Below are positions 1-12,620 of a stretch of DNA of 64,000 nt, one piece after another (position 1 is the first letter of the stretch; the number at the start of each line of letters is the position of its first letter). Source of the DNA: Pempheris klunzingeri (Eukaryota; Chordata; Actinopteri; Acropomatiformes; Pempheridae); the NCBI RefSeq assembly GCF_042242105.1, contig NC_092029.1, forward strand, positions 9,727,885 to 9,791,884, read 5' to 3'. The notes under the pieces were generated by a model that was given only the letters and a program-made list of their open reading frames with translations, was not told the origin of the DNA and did not search any database. The position numbers and the translations under genes were made by a program.

Positions 1-2394
1 CGCTATCCCTCTGCGCTCTAGGATAAAATTGACTCCTCACCAGCCAGTAGAACTGATGAAGCCTTTTGGACGTGTGCTGAAACTTTACTACTGATGTTTT
101 TTTCCCTTTTTCGCAATGAGCATTTACATAAACATGATGAACATTTTGGACTATCATGGGAAAATCAAAAATGTATCCCAAAAAAAGACACTAATTATTT
201 TAAATGTCTGTGTGTGTAACACTGTGATTCTTTGCTGGGTGGCAAACTCCTAAAATGTGACATAATTTATGGCTGCTTCCTGCCATATGTATGGTAAAAA
301 CACTAACATTGCTCAAACCAGTCATACCAGTTATGCTATACATAGTGACACAGAAAAATGGATGGCCACAGTTGTCTTAGGAGGAGCCTAAGGGGGTCTC
401 CTCCTTTACACTTAATGGGAACAAGTAATCCAGGAAATAATACTGAAACCTGCCGTTCAGCTCTACGGTATGTCTGGCTGCTGAATACTCAGAAACTAGC
501 AACTACAGGAAGAATGTACTAAACTCATCAGGTCTCGTGGTAATATCGGGTAGACAACTAGTACGTAAGTGTGTAACGTAGTGTAAGAGGACACATGAAA
601 GGGGATTTTTTTTCTTTTTTGATACCAAAATGATACTTAGCTGATGTTGGCAATTAAAATTGCACAATTTAAATCTGTACTTTGATACATCTTTTATCTT
701 TTTTCATGTTGGAAAATGTAGAAATGTATTTTTGACCTGTAGTAAGGACGTGCATAAGGAAAAAAGAAAGGAAAGCATGAGAGTGACAATAAAACCCACT
801 AAGCAGTAGTCCTATAGTGGCCTGTTTTATCATTAACCTTTATTTTTATACAAAATACAAAATTCTGAACAAGTGTTACAAATCTTCCATTGACACTGGT
901 CCACAAAGTCCATCCCACATACATACAACATTACAGTTTTTGTTTTTGTCAGCATCTTTTCCATCAGATGCTTTATTATATACAAACAGATGTGTTGCCT
1001 CCTACTAAGGTTGTAGTTTCCTCATTTAAAACACTTGATTTCTTTATTGGTTAAAAGGATGGTATTCTATGAAGGATTTGTTTTTCAGACAATTCAGGTA
1101 CTTGATGCTGTAAGCATGGCCTCTTTACACATTGTTCATTGTCTTATTTTGTCTCAAAAACTGACATGACTGTATCGCCCAACCTCTTAACAGGTGACAA
1201 TGCTAAGCTGACTGCAATACAACGTTGTAGGACTTAAACGAGTGGATGCTTTTGTAATTACGAGTTGTTTACTTAAACATTACAGTCCAGTTCCTCTCCT
1301 GTTACATTGTCTTGTGCCTTTACACCAATTTCCAAGAGCAATTCTGGCTAGTGTTTTGCTAACTTTTCTATCCTCCGCCCAATAAAAAGCTAATTTTGAA
1401 TACCTTGCTTTGTCTCAGTACTACTATAGCCCAGGACTAACCAGCAGCTGTGTTAAATGAACACAAATGAAGGGATCTATGGCTCAACAATTCACCGACT
1501 GTAAAACAGAATATGTCTGAACTCTCCAAAAGTTTTCATCACATTCCAAAACATTTAAGAGATCAGTCTTGTTCTGTACATGGCCAGGCCTAGAAAAAAA
1601 CAAATGTTTGCAAGTTTTCCCGGAGTTTGAAACTATTATTAGGAAATGTTAAGAAATGAAATTGTGTGCCACATTTGAGAAACAAGAACACTTTATAGTG
1701 AACTAACAACCAACAATTAAAATGAACACGTATTGTGAGTGGATGTGTGTGTCTGCATAGGGACCTGCTCTTATTGTGTGTTCATGTGTAACAGTCCAGA
1801 CTCAAACTATGGTTTGACTGCTCTTTTTTTCTTTGGACGAATATAATGGGACGACCTGTATTTGCGTAAACACAGGTATAAACGAGCCGTGGACGGATAT
1901 TTTTTCCAGAGAAAGTGGCAAATAGGACGACTTGCGCGTGTGTGTGTGTGTGTGTGTGTCGGGTTAAAGGTGAGGCTTCTCGGTGTTAACATGCTGACTC
2001 TTCGCAATGGTTACCACTGTTACATATTAAAATGGTTAGATTGCTGAAAACTGGTCTTTCTGCGTCCATGCAAAAAAACACCCAGAGCAAATGAAGTTTG
2101 AAAAACATACTTGCAAGTTTAGGTTGTTAAAGTCACAAGAGCCACACAATCCACAACAACAGTGAAATTTTGTGAGAGGGACACTTTAAAAACTCCAAAT
2201 AGGGCTGCTGAGAGTTTTTTTTAAATCCAGTTGACGTCTAGTCCATTGATTGGGTTAAAGGTTTGTGGGTGTTGCCATGTAGTGATAAAATCAAACGATT
2301 AAATCCAAGGATAAGGTTCTTCCTCGCTCGTAACAAACAAATCCGATGTGCCTTCTCTTTCTTTCACGTCTCTTGTCTTTAACTTTTTTTCCTT
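1..2394. other. Noncoding flank; probable tbpl1 3' UTR and facing 3' ends
   Basis: I recognise no coding exon here. The part next to the tbpl1 stop codon should include the tbpl1 3' UTR on the minus strand. Minus-strand AATAAA signals (TTTATT on the plus strand) lie near 839-844 and 1043-1048. Plus-strand AATAAA signals lie at 788-793 and 1381-1386, so a plus-strand gene may end here tail to tail with tbpl1; in mammals slc2a12 is the convergent neighbour of TBPL1, but no slc2a12 coding sequence is visible. A short TG tract lies at 1937-1959. The UTR assignment is inference from position. Confidence 0.4.
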
Positions 2395-5110
2395 TTATTT
2401 GCAGAGGGGTTTCCGAACCTCAAACAGTAACGGGTAGACTTGCTCAACTGCTGTAGCCACATTCTGCACATTTGGTCCTGACCGTCGAGGTGAGGTGGGG
2501 AGGTGGGGGGAGGGGGCAGGGGTTGGGTGGAGAGCATAAGAGCAAGTTTTGAGTACAATAAAATACTTAAAAGCAAAAAATTCCTCACAAAGACAAATGG
2601 AATAATCGCAGATACCATCAAGACAGAGAGAGAGAGCAAGAGAGAGAGAGAGGTCAAAACATAAATGAGAGTGACCCTTGTTTGGGTCCAATTCAGCCTC
2701 AATGCATGGTTTGACATACAGGGAGGGTGTAAACGTTTTCACTCATTTTCAAATTCCTTGAAGAATTAGGTTATTTAAAAACCGCTTTTCTGGTTGTAGC
2801 AGACTATAAAAGTGCATTATGGCATCGTGACCTCAATCCCTTAAGCTGCTGTGCCCTCCAGCTGTATATAAAGGAGGTTGCAACTTTCTGTCTATATGGG
2901 TGAGTGTGTTTGTGTAGATATGCAAGTTCAAGGTACCTGTAACCGTGATGCTTCCGGTGGAGAACACCTGTATAGTAGCCTTGATATTTTTGATCCTGTA
3001 CGTTGCAGCAGGATGGAGCTCTGGTTCGTAACTGAAAAACACAAAACACAAACACTCAATTAAGTCTCATCTAAAAACAAGTGCCTATACAGCTTTGGGG
3101 CTGCTATACATTATGCCGGAGCTTCATATGTTGTCATATAAGTAAAGCAGAGGGTGACTACGCCAATATTCTGTCTGCTGGCTTTACAGTGGTGCTAAAT
3201 GTGTTAGAAAAGCGCTGGCCAATGCTCCCACCACTAGAGGTCATCCAGTCCTTGCAAATGTTGCACCACTGACAGTGTAACATTTTAAAACCAAGCAGTT
3301 TCCTTCCTAATGCATGTATTGGGGTGTCTGAGGCGAAGTCGAATCTAAATAAATGACTACGACAGGCCATTATGACAGTGATGTTTGTTTATGGAATCAC
3401 AGTTTATAACACAGAACTAATGAACCATAATGAGCACCACCAAGCATAAGGCAAAGTCTCCTTCAGGAGGAGGCAACATCAGGACATGGAATAACTTCTA
3501 AATACTGATACTGATGCTGGTGGTGATGTTGACTGGTGTGATTCAAAGTGCTTTATTACCTGGCGATGGGTCGGTTGTTCTTAGTAAAGTCTATGAGGTG
3601 GATTGCAAACGGCATGGAGCACACAGCCAGCACATTCACAACTTTGAAGGCTGAAAACCTCACCTGAAAGGACAGACACACAGACACAAATATGTTTGTA
3701 CTTACAAACTCTTACAATGAAGGAGAACTTTCACTCTCTGACTTATGGCGTTAGTGTTGACATATAGGTCAGCCTTATTTGGACTCAATCCAGTTGAGGC
3801 AGAAATAGCAGACACCAGAGCTTTTCTAGATAAGTCTTTAACCCAAGCACATGCAGACCTAAAATAACAGCTATTTGGATTGCAGATCTATTATACTTAA
3901 GGTTCAAACTAATGGTTGGCCTAGTTGCATGTTGCAGTTTTGTTTATGTGTCATGAGTGGTGGCCAAAAGGTCAAAAGAAATGTACACGTGCACCATCTG
4001 ATAAAAAAAAATGTTTTTGTTTATGAAAGAACTGCAAGTGAACTCTTGTTATGCTACTCCTCAGCTGTATCACTAAGACATTGGTAGCAGGACTGTAAAG
4101 CACCTAACATCACCTATCATCTACTGACACACCACATGCCTGCTTATACGCTAAATAGCTGATTCAATATTTATAGTTTATTACAGTCGTATTTTTTTTT
4201 TAACATTACTCTCTAGATTTCTCCATAAAATGACATCAGACATACTTGAGAATGTAAAGAGAGTTTATAAGAGTTCCAGTTTGTATTTCTATGCAAGAAC
4301 ATTAACTAGACCAACTGATATGAAATAACTCAAAAGATATCATGATACTCACACTCGACTCTAAACTGAAAAGTTATCTAGTTTTCATGTTATTTCTTGT
4401 TTTCAAGAATCAAAGCCTGGCATCTATTATAATGTCTTTAACCAACAGTTATGTGATTATTCTCACCTTGAAGCCCAATTTCTGCAGACAGCGCGCTAAC
4501 CTGCGAGCACCCAGCTTTGCGTCATCCTCACTGAACAAAAGAGGAGAGCATAAACAGTGGTATACATACTGTGCAGGGTTTGGCACGAAGAGGAGATATA
4601 ACACACAAAAAGTAACAACCGACAACCAAACTCATTACTGTGCTCGTTTGAAGTGGCTGATTTAGCAATAATGATAATGTCTTTTTGAAAAGTCTTCCAG
4701 CCATCTAATTGTTAGTGTGTGTTTGTTACCTTGTTGCTCCAGTGCATATGATTTTCCCTGAGGACCAGATAGAGGCTGTTATCTTGGGCTTCCGGAGCTT
4801 CATCAAGACTTTCTAAAAAAAAAAATTCAAGCATAAATTGAATGGTGCCAACATGGCCCATATCATACATGCTATAAATAAAGTAAAAGTGGTACATAAT
4901 CACAATATGGGTGATTTTTTTTTAATGTTTGTTATGTTCTTTAGGTCTACATGGAGAATGGCTTGACTTTCTTACTCCTACTTCCGGCTTATAGATGACA
5001 TTGGTTCCCTCTAAGGCGATGGTGCGCAGGTTAAGGTGGCACCTGGTCCTGAAGGTTGCCACCACATTGGTGATGATGATATCAAGTGCATCGTCATTGC
5101 TGGAATCCAT
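2395..5110 (-). CDS. tbpl1: TATA-box-binding protein-like 1 (TBPL1/TLF/TRF2), 6 coding exons
   Basis: This encodes a TBP paralogue that works with TFIIA and TFIIB to start transcription at TATA-less promoters in the nucleus; in vertebrates it is required for spermiogenesis. Coding exons, in transcript order, are 5110-4976, 4812-4730, 4530-4467, 3663-3560, 3031-2937 and 2477-2395. All junctions are GT-AG, the reading frame is kept throughout, and the product is 187 aa (human TBPL1 is 186). The start MDSSNDDALDIIITNVVATF corresponds to the vertebrate N-terminus. Other diagnostic stretches are RTRCHLNLRTIALEG, KLRKPKITASIWSSGKIICTGAT, FKVVNVLAVCSMPF, FTKNNRP, YEPELHPA and FSTGSITVTGPNVQNVATAVEQ, which together cover both halves of the TBP-like saddle. 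The ATG at 5110 was chosen by match to family N-termini; the frame stays open upstream to 5158, but that part is in the UTR exon. The protein ends LFEVRKPLCK. I see no lesions. Confidence 0.96.
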
Positions 5111-5219
5111 GAGGAAGTGTGTAGTACAGCAAGAGGACCACAGGGACTTTCTCCTCACACATTTATCATCAACACCATTATCACCACCATTTCATGGACG
5201 GACAATGAAACAAGACGAG
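5111..5219 (-). other. tbpl1: tbpl1 5' UTR part of the start-codon exon
   Basis: Read on the minus strand, a long pyrimidine tract (C-rich then TTTT) is followed by AG at 5221-5220, an excellent splice acceptor. The exon would run from 5219 through the ATG at 5110 to the donor at 4976/4975 (GGA|GTAAGA). This explains why the open frame upstream of the ATG should not be treated as coding. Confidence 0.7.
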
Positions 5220-5562
5220 CTAAAAGGGGGGGAAAAAGAAGGGCCAGGATTGATTAGCACGTTGAAAGTTAGAGATGTCACAAAAATATCTGTTTAAGAC
5301 AATATGTTTTTATTTTGATTGTGCATGCTTCACACACATGCACAGCCACTATGAAATGCAATGCAATGCAATGTCCCAGACACTTTAAACAGTCTGCAGC
5401 TTGCAAATAGAGTACAATCAAATAGCACACAGACAGACACCGACCCTATGTGTAAATAATATCCTTACACCTGGATACAAACGTTTAAGATACAGGATAG
5501 AGGTTTAATTTGTCACCTTAGCTGCAGCACCAATTCATCTGATTCTCCAGCTACGATGTTAC

Positions 5563-5606
5563 CTTCCACTTGGGATTAAGGATCAAAACACGAATCACAC
5601 AGACAT
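5563..5606 (-). other. tbpl1: Putative 44-nt noncoding exon of tbpl1
   Basis: On the minus strand, TTGCAG precedes 5606 and GTAACA follows 5563, so a 44-nt segment is bounded by consensus acceptor and donor. It lies between the probable promoter (about 6.4 kb) and the start-codon exon. If joined to the candidate first exon ending at 6315, it closes a short upstream reading frame. The call rests on splice signals only; transcript data would settle it. Confidence 0.45.
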
Positions 5607-6314
5607 CTGCAAGACATCAGGAGTAATTTAAACACTCAGAAGAATTTTAAATGAAGTTCTACACTGTTTTAGCCATGTATCAACGATAGTTTATCTGGTA
5701 GCGATGCAGCCTGATACGTTAGCTACTCCCTGTTTTAGCTAAAGTAACAAGCAAGTTAAAGGGAAATAATACATTGGAGGCTAAACGCGACATATAATGC
5801 AGGTATAACTTAAATATATGAAACATTTGGGTAGACGTCGTCGTAGTTTTATGTAAAATGTAAGTTTTATCGGCGGTACAGTGATGCTTCGCTCATACCA
5901 GTGTAGCATTGCATATGATATCCAACTGATAAGCTTGTTTGGGAAAGTGATGCTAGCTAATCTTGCCAGCCTAACAAGCCGGCTGTCACCGTTACTCATA
6001 AATTCACCACAATTGCATGAAATACTGCTTGACCGTGCTGTTGTGGCGTGAATTGATCTGAAACGAACGGCTAAAAACAGCACACAAACAACAGAGTAAC
6101 GGTACTTCACTACTGACCAGCTAATGTTGTGAATAGCCGTTAGCTAGCAACAAAGAAAAGTGCTCAGGCAGTAATGAATGAAAAGTTGTTAGCTAAGCTA
6201 GCTAGCAGGCTAGCAGTCTGACGCTACGCTGAGGACGATGCAGTTCAACTGACTCCAGGTGGGATTGTGTTCATGACAAATGTGTGCAACTGAGTGTTTT
6301 AAGTCTTTAGCTAC

Positions 6315-6400
6315 CTCTTCTGCAAGATCAATGCTGTAACACCGAGACATAAACAATCCAGTGAACGGTAAAATTTGTGGACCGACCGCTTCCTCCGCGG
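6315..6400 (-). other. tbpl1: Putative first exon of tbpl1 (5' end approximate)
   Basis: The minus strand has GAAGAG|GTAGCT, a good donor, at 6315/6314. The segment upstream leads into GC-richer DNA with paired ETS sites, as expected for a TATA-less housekeeping promoter. An ATG within it (6350-6348) starts a short upstream reading frame beginning MSRCYSIDLAEE. The transcription start is not visible, so the outer boundary is a guess. Confidence 0.4.
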
Positions 6401-6416
6401 ACAAGACACCAGCACA

Positions 6417-6486
6417 ACAACTTCCGGTTTCAGCCCTCAAAGTAAAAGCACGTACACTACAACTTCCGGGTACAACTTTCAAAGTA
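6417..6486. promoter_or_regulatory. Duplicated ETS-site promoter module (tbpl1 promoter)
   Basis: Two 28-nt copies, at 6417-6444 and 6459-6486, each begin ACAACTTCCGG and end CAAAGTA. Each carries CTTCCGG, the consensus for ETS/GABP factors, spaced 42 nt apart. ETS pairs of this kind are typical of TATA-less housekeeping promoters, and this one sits immediately upstream of the inferred tbpl1 first exon. Activity is inferred from the motifs. Confidence 0.5.
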
Positions 6487-6499
6487 CAACGACGAAAAC

Positions 6500-8181
6500 A
6501 AATATTTTGAGAGATTTGCAGAAACTTAAACAACCAAGGCTTTTTACATTAGAGGACGTGCATGTAACTGCGTACACATTTTTTTTGTTCGGCTTCAAAA
6601 CAGGAGCAAGTGAGAGCAGGAACTGTGCAAACATCGGCTACAGAGCTCACAATTGAAAGATTAAAGTATCATGTGCAAGTTTTGGTAAAATGATAATAGT
6701 ATTTTAAAAGTAAATTCATGTAATAGCGAGATTAGAATAATGAAAATGGCAAACTTCCAAGAAAACTTGCATAATCAAAAACATAAACATAATCTAAAAG
6801 ATTAATACACATTAGGGCTTAGTGGAAAAAATAAAACTATGGAAACTATCTCTGACAAGAAATTTAAAATGTTTGGTCCACCCTTCAGTGGAGCTCAGAA
6901 AGACTGCATAATTTCAATGAGTATTGTATTGTTAGAAAAAGTTTCCTTTACCATGACCTGCGTAATGAACAAATAGCTCAAATCTGATATGAATTTTGAG
7001 CCATTAAAAGTTCCAATTTGCAAGTCCAAGTAAGGGTTAAAATGCTCTTGACTTTAGCCAAAGTTTGTGTCCACAAATTTATCTTTGTTATCATCTACAT
7101 CTGCCAACATTACACTTAACAGGCTTATGTTAACACCATTTCCAGATAACAATGTGTAACTTTTTCCCAGTGTTTATGGTGTATTGACATTTAAGCTATG
7201 TGGATTTGAACATCTCCAAGGAAAATGAACACATCTGGTCAGTAAATGCTCCACAGGGAATTCTGGACAGGCTACAAAAGAGGAGAAGGAGTAAAGTTTG
7301 GAGGCAGTCGGGAATGTTTGTGTTATCAATGAGAGAATTCACAGCCGCTCCCGTGGCTCATGAATGAATTTAGTGAATGGATGATGTCTTGAGGTTTCTG
7401 TCACATCCTGCTGTGATTGTGACCTTTAGGTGGACTGATCGTGACTTAGTGAGGTTTCCTGATGGTTATAAGCTAGTTTGACTTGTTCTGCTATGCGTAA
7501 CTTTGCACTACACTGAATGAAAGTTAATCTGATAAGACTGACATATTACCTTTCTGAGATGGAGCTGCTTAAACTAAACACAGATTTGAATGTGTATTTG
7601 TATATGCGTGTTAATATCCATGACTTATTGCTTGCTTACGCACATTTGTGCATTGTGTCCTGTGACCCAGCTCTTCTGCTCAGACCACTGCAAACACTTC
7701 TCCCGCCTGGCTCATGGCCAAACAAAACAGAAAAATAGCTTCTTTATGATTCAGCCTTGTTGTTATTGTTCTTCCTCCCTGGTTACCAGATTGTCTATTT
7801 TCCCTCTCATTTAATCCTCCGGGGCTTCTCCTAGTGAAATATAGCCTTGTAATTCACATCCATTCTGCACAAGAGCCTTGTTCAGATGTCCTGAGATGTT
7901 TACTATAAAGGTTTAGATTTAGAGCAGGTTAGGAAAGTCAGACCACTAGCATTGATGGTGTGCGTGTGTTTGTGTGTGTAGTGAGACGGCTGACGCAGGG
8001 CGCAGGAGTATGTTTACAGTTTAATGGGCTGCACATCATTGGGCCAGTTTCTTCCCAGGGGAACAATGCTCTTATTCTCATTAGGTCATAAGATGCAGCA
8101 TGTAAACACACAGATGTAAGCACTTATGGCTTAATAGATGCAGATATGTCTAAGAATAAATAGATGGTCCATCATTGTAAC

Positions 8182-8240
<59 letters not shown>

Positions 8241-11200
8241 AAAGAGAGTGACTGAGGGAAAGTGAGAGATAGATAACTTTTTCATGCTTCTGGGAATATT
8301 TGTGCCTACATGTATGTGCATGTTTTTAAGTTGAATTGTGGCTGATCAGCTGTTGGATAACAGAGTTTTACACTTATATTTGTAAAACAAATATGAGGCT
8401 GCATATGCATACATCCTCAGCCTCCAAGAGGTGTGTTTTCTCCTGAATGTCTGGATGATCTATAAGTTTAGTATTCTTATGACAAACAGCTGACAAGGTC
8501 ATCCAAGTATCTTTAGAAACACACTAAAACAAAGTGGCTTTCTGTCTACAGCTTTCCAAAAACACTGAACGTGAGGATGTCATTTCTTTTGAAAACTTTG
8601 GTCGCCCGTGTCAGCAGATGCGTCTTTGTAGAGATGTTCTGCTGGAGTGACCTCACTGTTGCCTCTAAACTGGGCGTGTTTGTCAGGACCCCAGTGTTCT
8701 GTTTATGTTGGGCGTACATCACAGGCCCATTTCAAAAGGATTTAGAGAGCGAAGTTAAAGCCGCTGAGAGTCTTTGCTAACCTGTTGTGAAAACGGAGTT
8801 CAGTGCTGGTTTGATGGCTTTGTGGAAATTGTTAAAACTTTACCAGTTTGAGAGTTTTTCAGCAGGAAAAGGATGGGGGAACTGAAGAATTCTGGTTGGA
8901 CAAGACTAGAAATGACAAAAATAACAACTGGAGGAAAAGTCTCTAAATGATAAAAGTAAGCGGATGGAGATAAGACAGAGAAAAAATAAAAAACAAGAAC
9001 CTCTTTAGCCTGTGTCCTTGTTGCATTTTCATCTGTACACATGTTAAATGTGCATGGCTATCTTTCTGCACATTTATTTTATCATTATGCCCATGCACTG
9101 TATGTGTGCACATGAGTACACACATGATGTTTCTGCATAAGACAGAGATGGATAGTGTGTGAGTTTGCCGTGCGGAGGGAATCCAGCTCTCTGGTAGTGC
9201 TGCTCTGGGGTCTTCCAGTGTAAACAGAGACGTGGGAACGGCCAAGCCTGTTTACATCAGCTCCATTCTTACTGGGACCAGTCAGCTAGGCATCAGGGGT
9301 ACAGCCAACACACCAGTTTCACGTGCATACACACCCACCCACATGTATGGAGGTGCATGTAGAAACAAACATGTAAGCCGGTTTGTTCTCATGTATCATC
9401 CTGAAATGCTTGATTCAGCAAGTGATGTTGCTGATTATTAATAATTACTAATGAATCAAAACAGGGATGTGATGACGAGTAAACCCACCCAAAAACAGTT
9501 AGTTTACCCATCATTTCAGCCTTATTTGAAATGAAATTCACAGTATTTAACATAAGAAGTTCTAAGAATAAGTTGATTCATAACACACAAAATATCACAG
9601 TTAATCAGCACTTTCTATACAGTTGAAGTCAAATTATATGAAGAATGCTCTAATTTACCCACAGACCCCACACTGTGTATGCATTCACCTTGCTGGCAAG
9701 TCTAACATATACAACAGAGTCAATCAAGGCCAGAAAAACTAGGAAATTCAACCAAAGAAAAAGGAGTTTCTACAAAGAAGGGAAATCTTCTCACCCTCTC
9801 ATCAGAGCTCCAGAGGTAAGGCCGAGCTCAGACAGAGTCAATCAGTCCAACACTCATCGTGCCAGATTTACTGGCCTAACATTAACACACCTGCACAAAT
9901 GTTATGGAGTTCCCTGCAACGCAATGTTTAGACTAGTTTTGGAAATGATGACACTGACATGAGCATTATCTTGTGCAATTCCAGTCTGCAGAGAAAGCAC
10001 CTGCTCCTTTCAGAATAAAAGAAGGGAAATAATGCTGAGGAAGCTGGGTCAGGATTAAACTAAGTCTCGCACACTTTGTTAATTTCTAAACATTCATGAG
10101 CAAACTGTACAATTATTGTGGTTTTTGGTACTTTTTGGATACTTTACTTGATCAGGTCTCTTTTTTTTTTTACATTTCTGCTTGCTATATGAAAAATGGG
10201 ATCATATTTTTTCACTTGAGCTGAAGCTTTGTTATGACCATTAATAGTAAGCATGAAGTATATCCAAACACCATCATAAAAATAAATACATGTACCTCCC
10301 CAGTTTCAAAACATTTCATCAGTTCTGATATACCTTCTTTGGTATTCTACATGTTTCTGCCTTTTATTTCAGTACAATGAGTAATTACTCAAGACGAGTC
10401 AGACAGACAGACAGACAGTGTTTGGCAAGAGAAGGAGTTGCTGTAAGCTTTGTGGAGTGGATTCTTCCTCTCTCTTCAGAAAACAGAGCACAGAGAAAAC
10501 AAACCGCTGTGAGAGCATGGAGGGGTCTTTCTGAACGGCACCTAACAATCAAAGAGGGAAACCAGACATGCGTTTGGTGGTCAGTGCAGGAGTCGGGGGG
10601 GTTTGGGTCATCAGAGCTCCCTTCAATTACACACCTGGTTGCCCTTCAAGATAAAGTGTGTGTGTGTGTCTGTGTGTGTTTGCACCCAGGCATGAAATGC
10701 ATCACAGTCACTGTGTGTCTTAGTGTATACTATGCATGTTAATGTATGTAGGAGTGGAGTGTGTGTGAAGAGTATCCTACACTTGGTGCTTGTTAAGGTC
10801 TGAATTTGGGTAGAATGGGGGGTGGGAGGTGTTGACATAGAGGGATGTTTTGGGGTTGGCGTTTGGGGAGCGAGTTGGGGTGAAGGTGTAGAATGATGAT
10901 AGGAAGGAGGGATATGTGATAAGGGGGTGTTGTGTTTTAGCGGCTAAGAGTTTGGGAGTATCGCTTGTACGGTGTGCAGTGTTGTTGCATGTTTGCAGAC
11001 ATGCACAAACTTTCTAATTGATCTGCTTTTGCTCATACTTGTGTCTGTGTGTGATAAAACAAAGCAACACAAATCTCCCACTCAAATGCGAGCAGCACAC
11101 ACAAAAGAGCATGCCCACGCACAGTCTCACACACACACACGCACACACACACTGATATCTAAATTAATGGTCTCCTTGGGGAGTCATCCAAAGGCCACGG

Positions 11201-11860
11201 GCGTTTGGGAGAAAAGATTCTTGGAAAAAGGCTTCATCATCAGAACATTTGCTCATTAGTAACCCCATCTTAGCCATCCAGAGAGAGAGAGAGAGAGGTA
11301 CACTGAGGAATACATGGACAAGGTCATATACTTATCATGTTGAAGAGACATTTACTTTACAGTCTCTCCAAATGACGATAAAAGTAGTAGATAGAGGGAA
11401 GCGAACGAGTAATCAGCCTTTGGTGTGAGGAGCAGAGACTTGGGTAATGAGGTAAAGAGCATTAATAGTTCAAATAAAGTCCACAAACAGAAAGAAAGAT
11501 TCTCAGCAAGCTAAACTCCCTCTTTTTCCTTCAGCCTCACTCTGCGCAGGAAGTCATTAAAGAGTAAGCCAATAAAGCTGTGTCAGATATATTGTATCCT
11601 CGTCCTCCACAGAGATATAAAATATTGGCCTCCCATTCTCATCAGAAAGGGGGATCAGCATTTTACAGGCCCACGATGTCCTCCTTTGGAGTTCAGAGAG
11701 TTTACTGAAGTTATCAACTGTCTTCTTGTTGGTTTTAAACATAATCGTTTCCGCTTTCCTTGAGCATGACTCGTAAGGAAAGGGCACAGAGGTTTTAAAT
11801 GTGGGAATATTCATCTTAACTAGTCAGCAACTCCAGAATTGGGTTTTGAAATTGTTTTTC
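6500..11860. other. Intergenic, no gene recognised
   Basis: I see no supported exon on either strand. The short open frames have no recognisable protein motifs and stop quickly. The stretch is AT-rich with a long TG microsatellite (8187-8239), smaller TG/CA tracts near 10659-10680 and 11130-11152, and an AG tract at 11280-11297. A possible Tc1-like transposon end is at about 9626-9640. Confidence 0.6.
8187..8239. repeat. (TG)n microsatellite, about 53 bp
   Basis: This is a perfect TG dinucleotide run, read directly from the sequence. Such tracts are length-polymorphic and can adopt Z-DNA. Confidence 0.98.
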
Positions 11861-11869
11861 TGGCTGCTT

Positions 11870-12620
11870 AAAGCTGCATTTATCACATTTTGGCCACTAG
11901 GGGGCACATCAACTTCAAAATAAGCTGACAGGGACATATTTAATATCCCAGTTTATAAAGTCGTTACGGATATTGTATTAGCACACAGTTGCTATTTGCA
12001 ATTACATGTTCCACAGAAAAGATATCTGGGTGTTGTTAGATGATCAACCAACTGCTGGAGATTCATCTGTCTGCTGTTTGGTGCTGGACAGGAAGCAAAC
12101 AACAGGTTTAGCAGAGCTTCATTCAGTATCGAGGTTGATGAAAGTATTGAGACTGAAGCAGGTTTGTTGATAGATAGTAGATTTGCTGAGCACAAAAAAG
12201 TGCAATGACACAAAAGAGGGTGGGATAAATAAAATAAAGTATTACAGACAGCCTTAGTTAGCTAGCTATAAGCAGACTTCAACCAGTTTCGAACGGAAAA
12301 ATCTGCCTCTGAAGTTCTCCTGACTGCTGGTGGAAACGAGAGAAGTGGGAGCGTTCCCAAACAGCAAAATCGTGGGCCCAAAAACTAAACATTGAATAAA
12401 AATATGCAAAAACATTGGCAGAATACACTCAACTAATCTCTGTGGGTTCATTATCACATAAAAAGAGCCTCACTTCTCTCCACCAGCCAGTAGACAGACA
12501 AAGTTAGTGACCAACCGGTGAACACGATGGAGCATTTAGCAGCTAAGCAGCCAGATATTTCTCCTGGAGCAAAAATGCTAATGTTGCTCCATAGCTGCTG
12601 GATTTGTAGACGTACGTGAA
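11870..12620. repeat. Old dispersed repeat (teleost type), about 750 bp
   Basis: The stretch begins with an AAGCTGCATTTATCAC / GGCCACTAGGGGGCA type of motif that I associate with an abundant fish repeat. It continues through a segment with GGAGCATTTAGCA and CTAATGTTGCTCC. The last part is shared, on the same strand, with 39920-40105 in this window, which is direct evidence that it is repeated. There are no TIRs, no coding capacity and no clear ends. The class (SINE, MITE or other) is not assigned. Confidence 0.6.
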
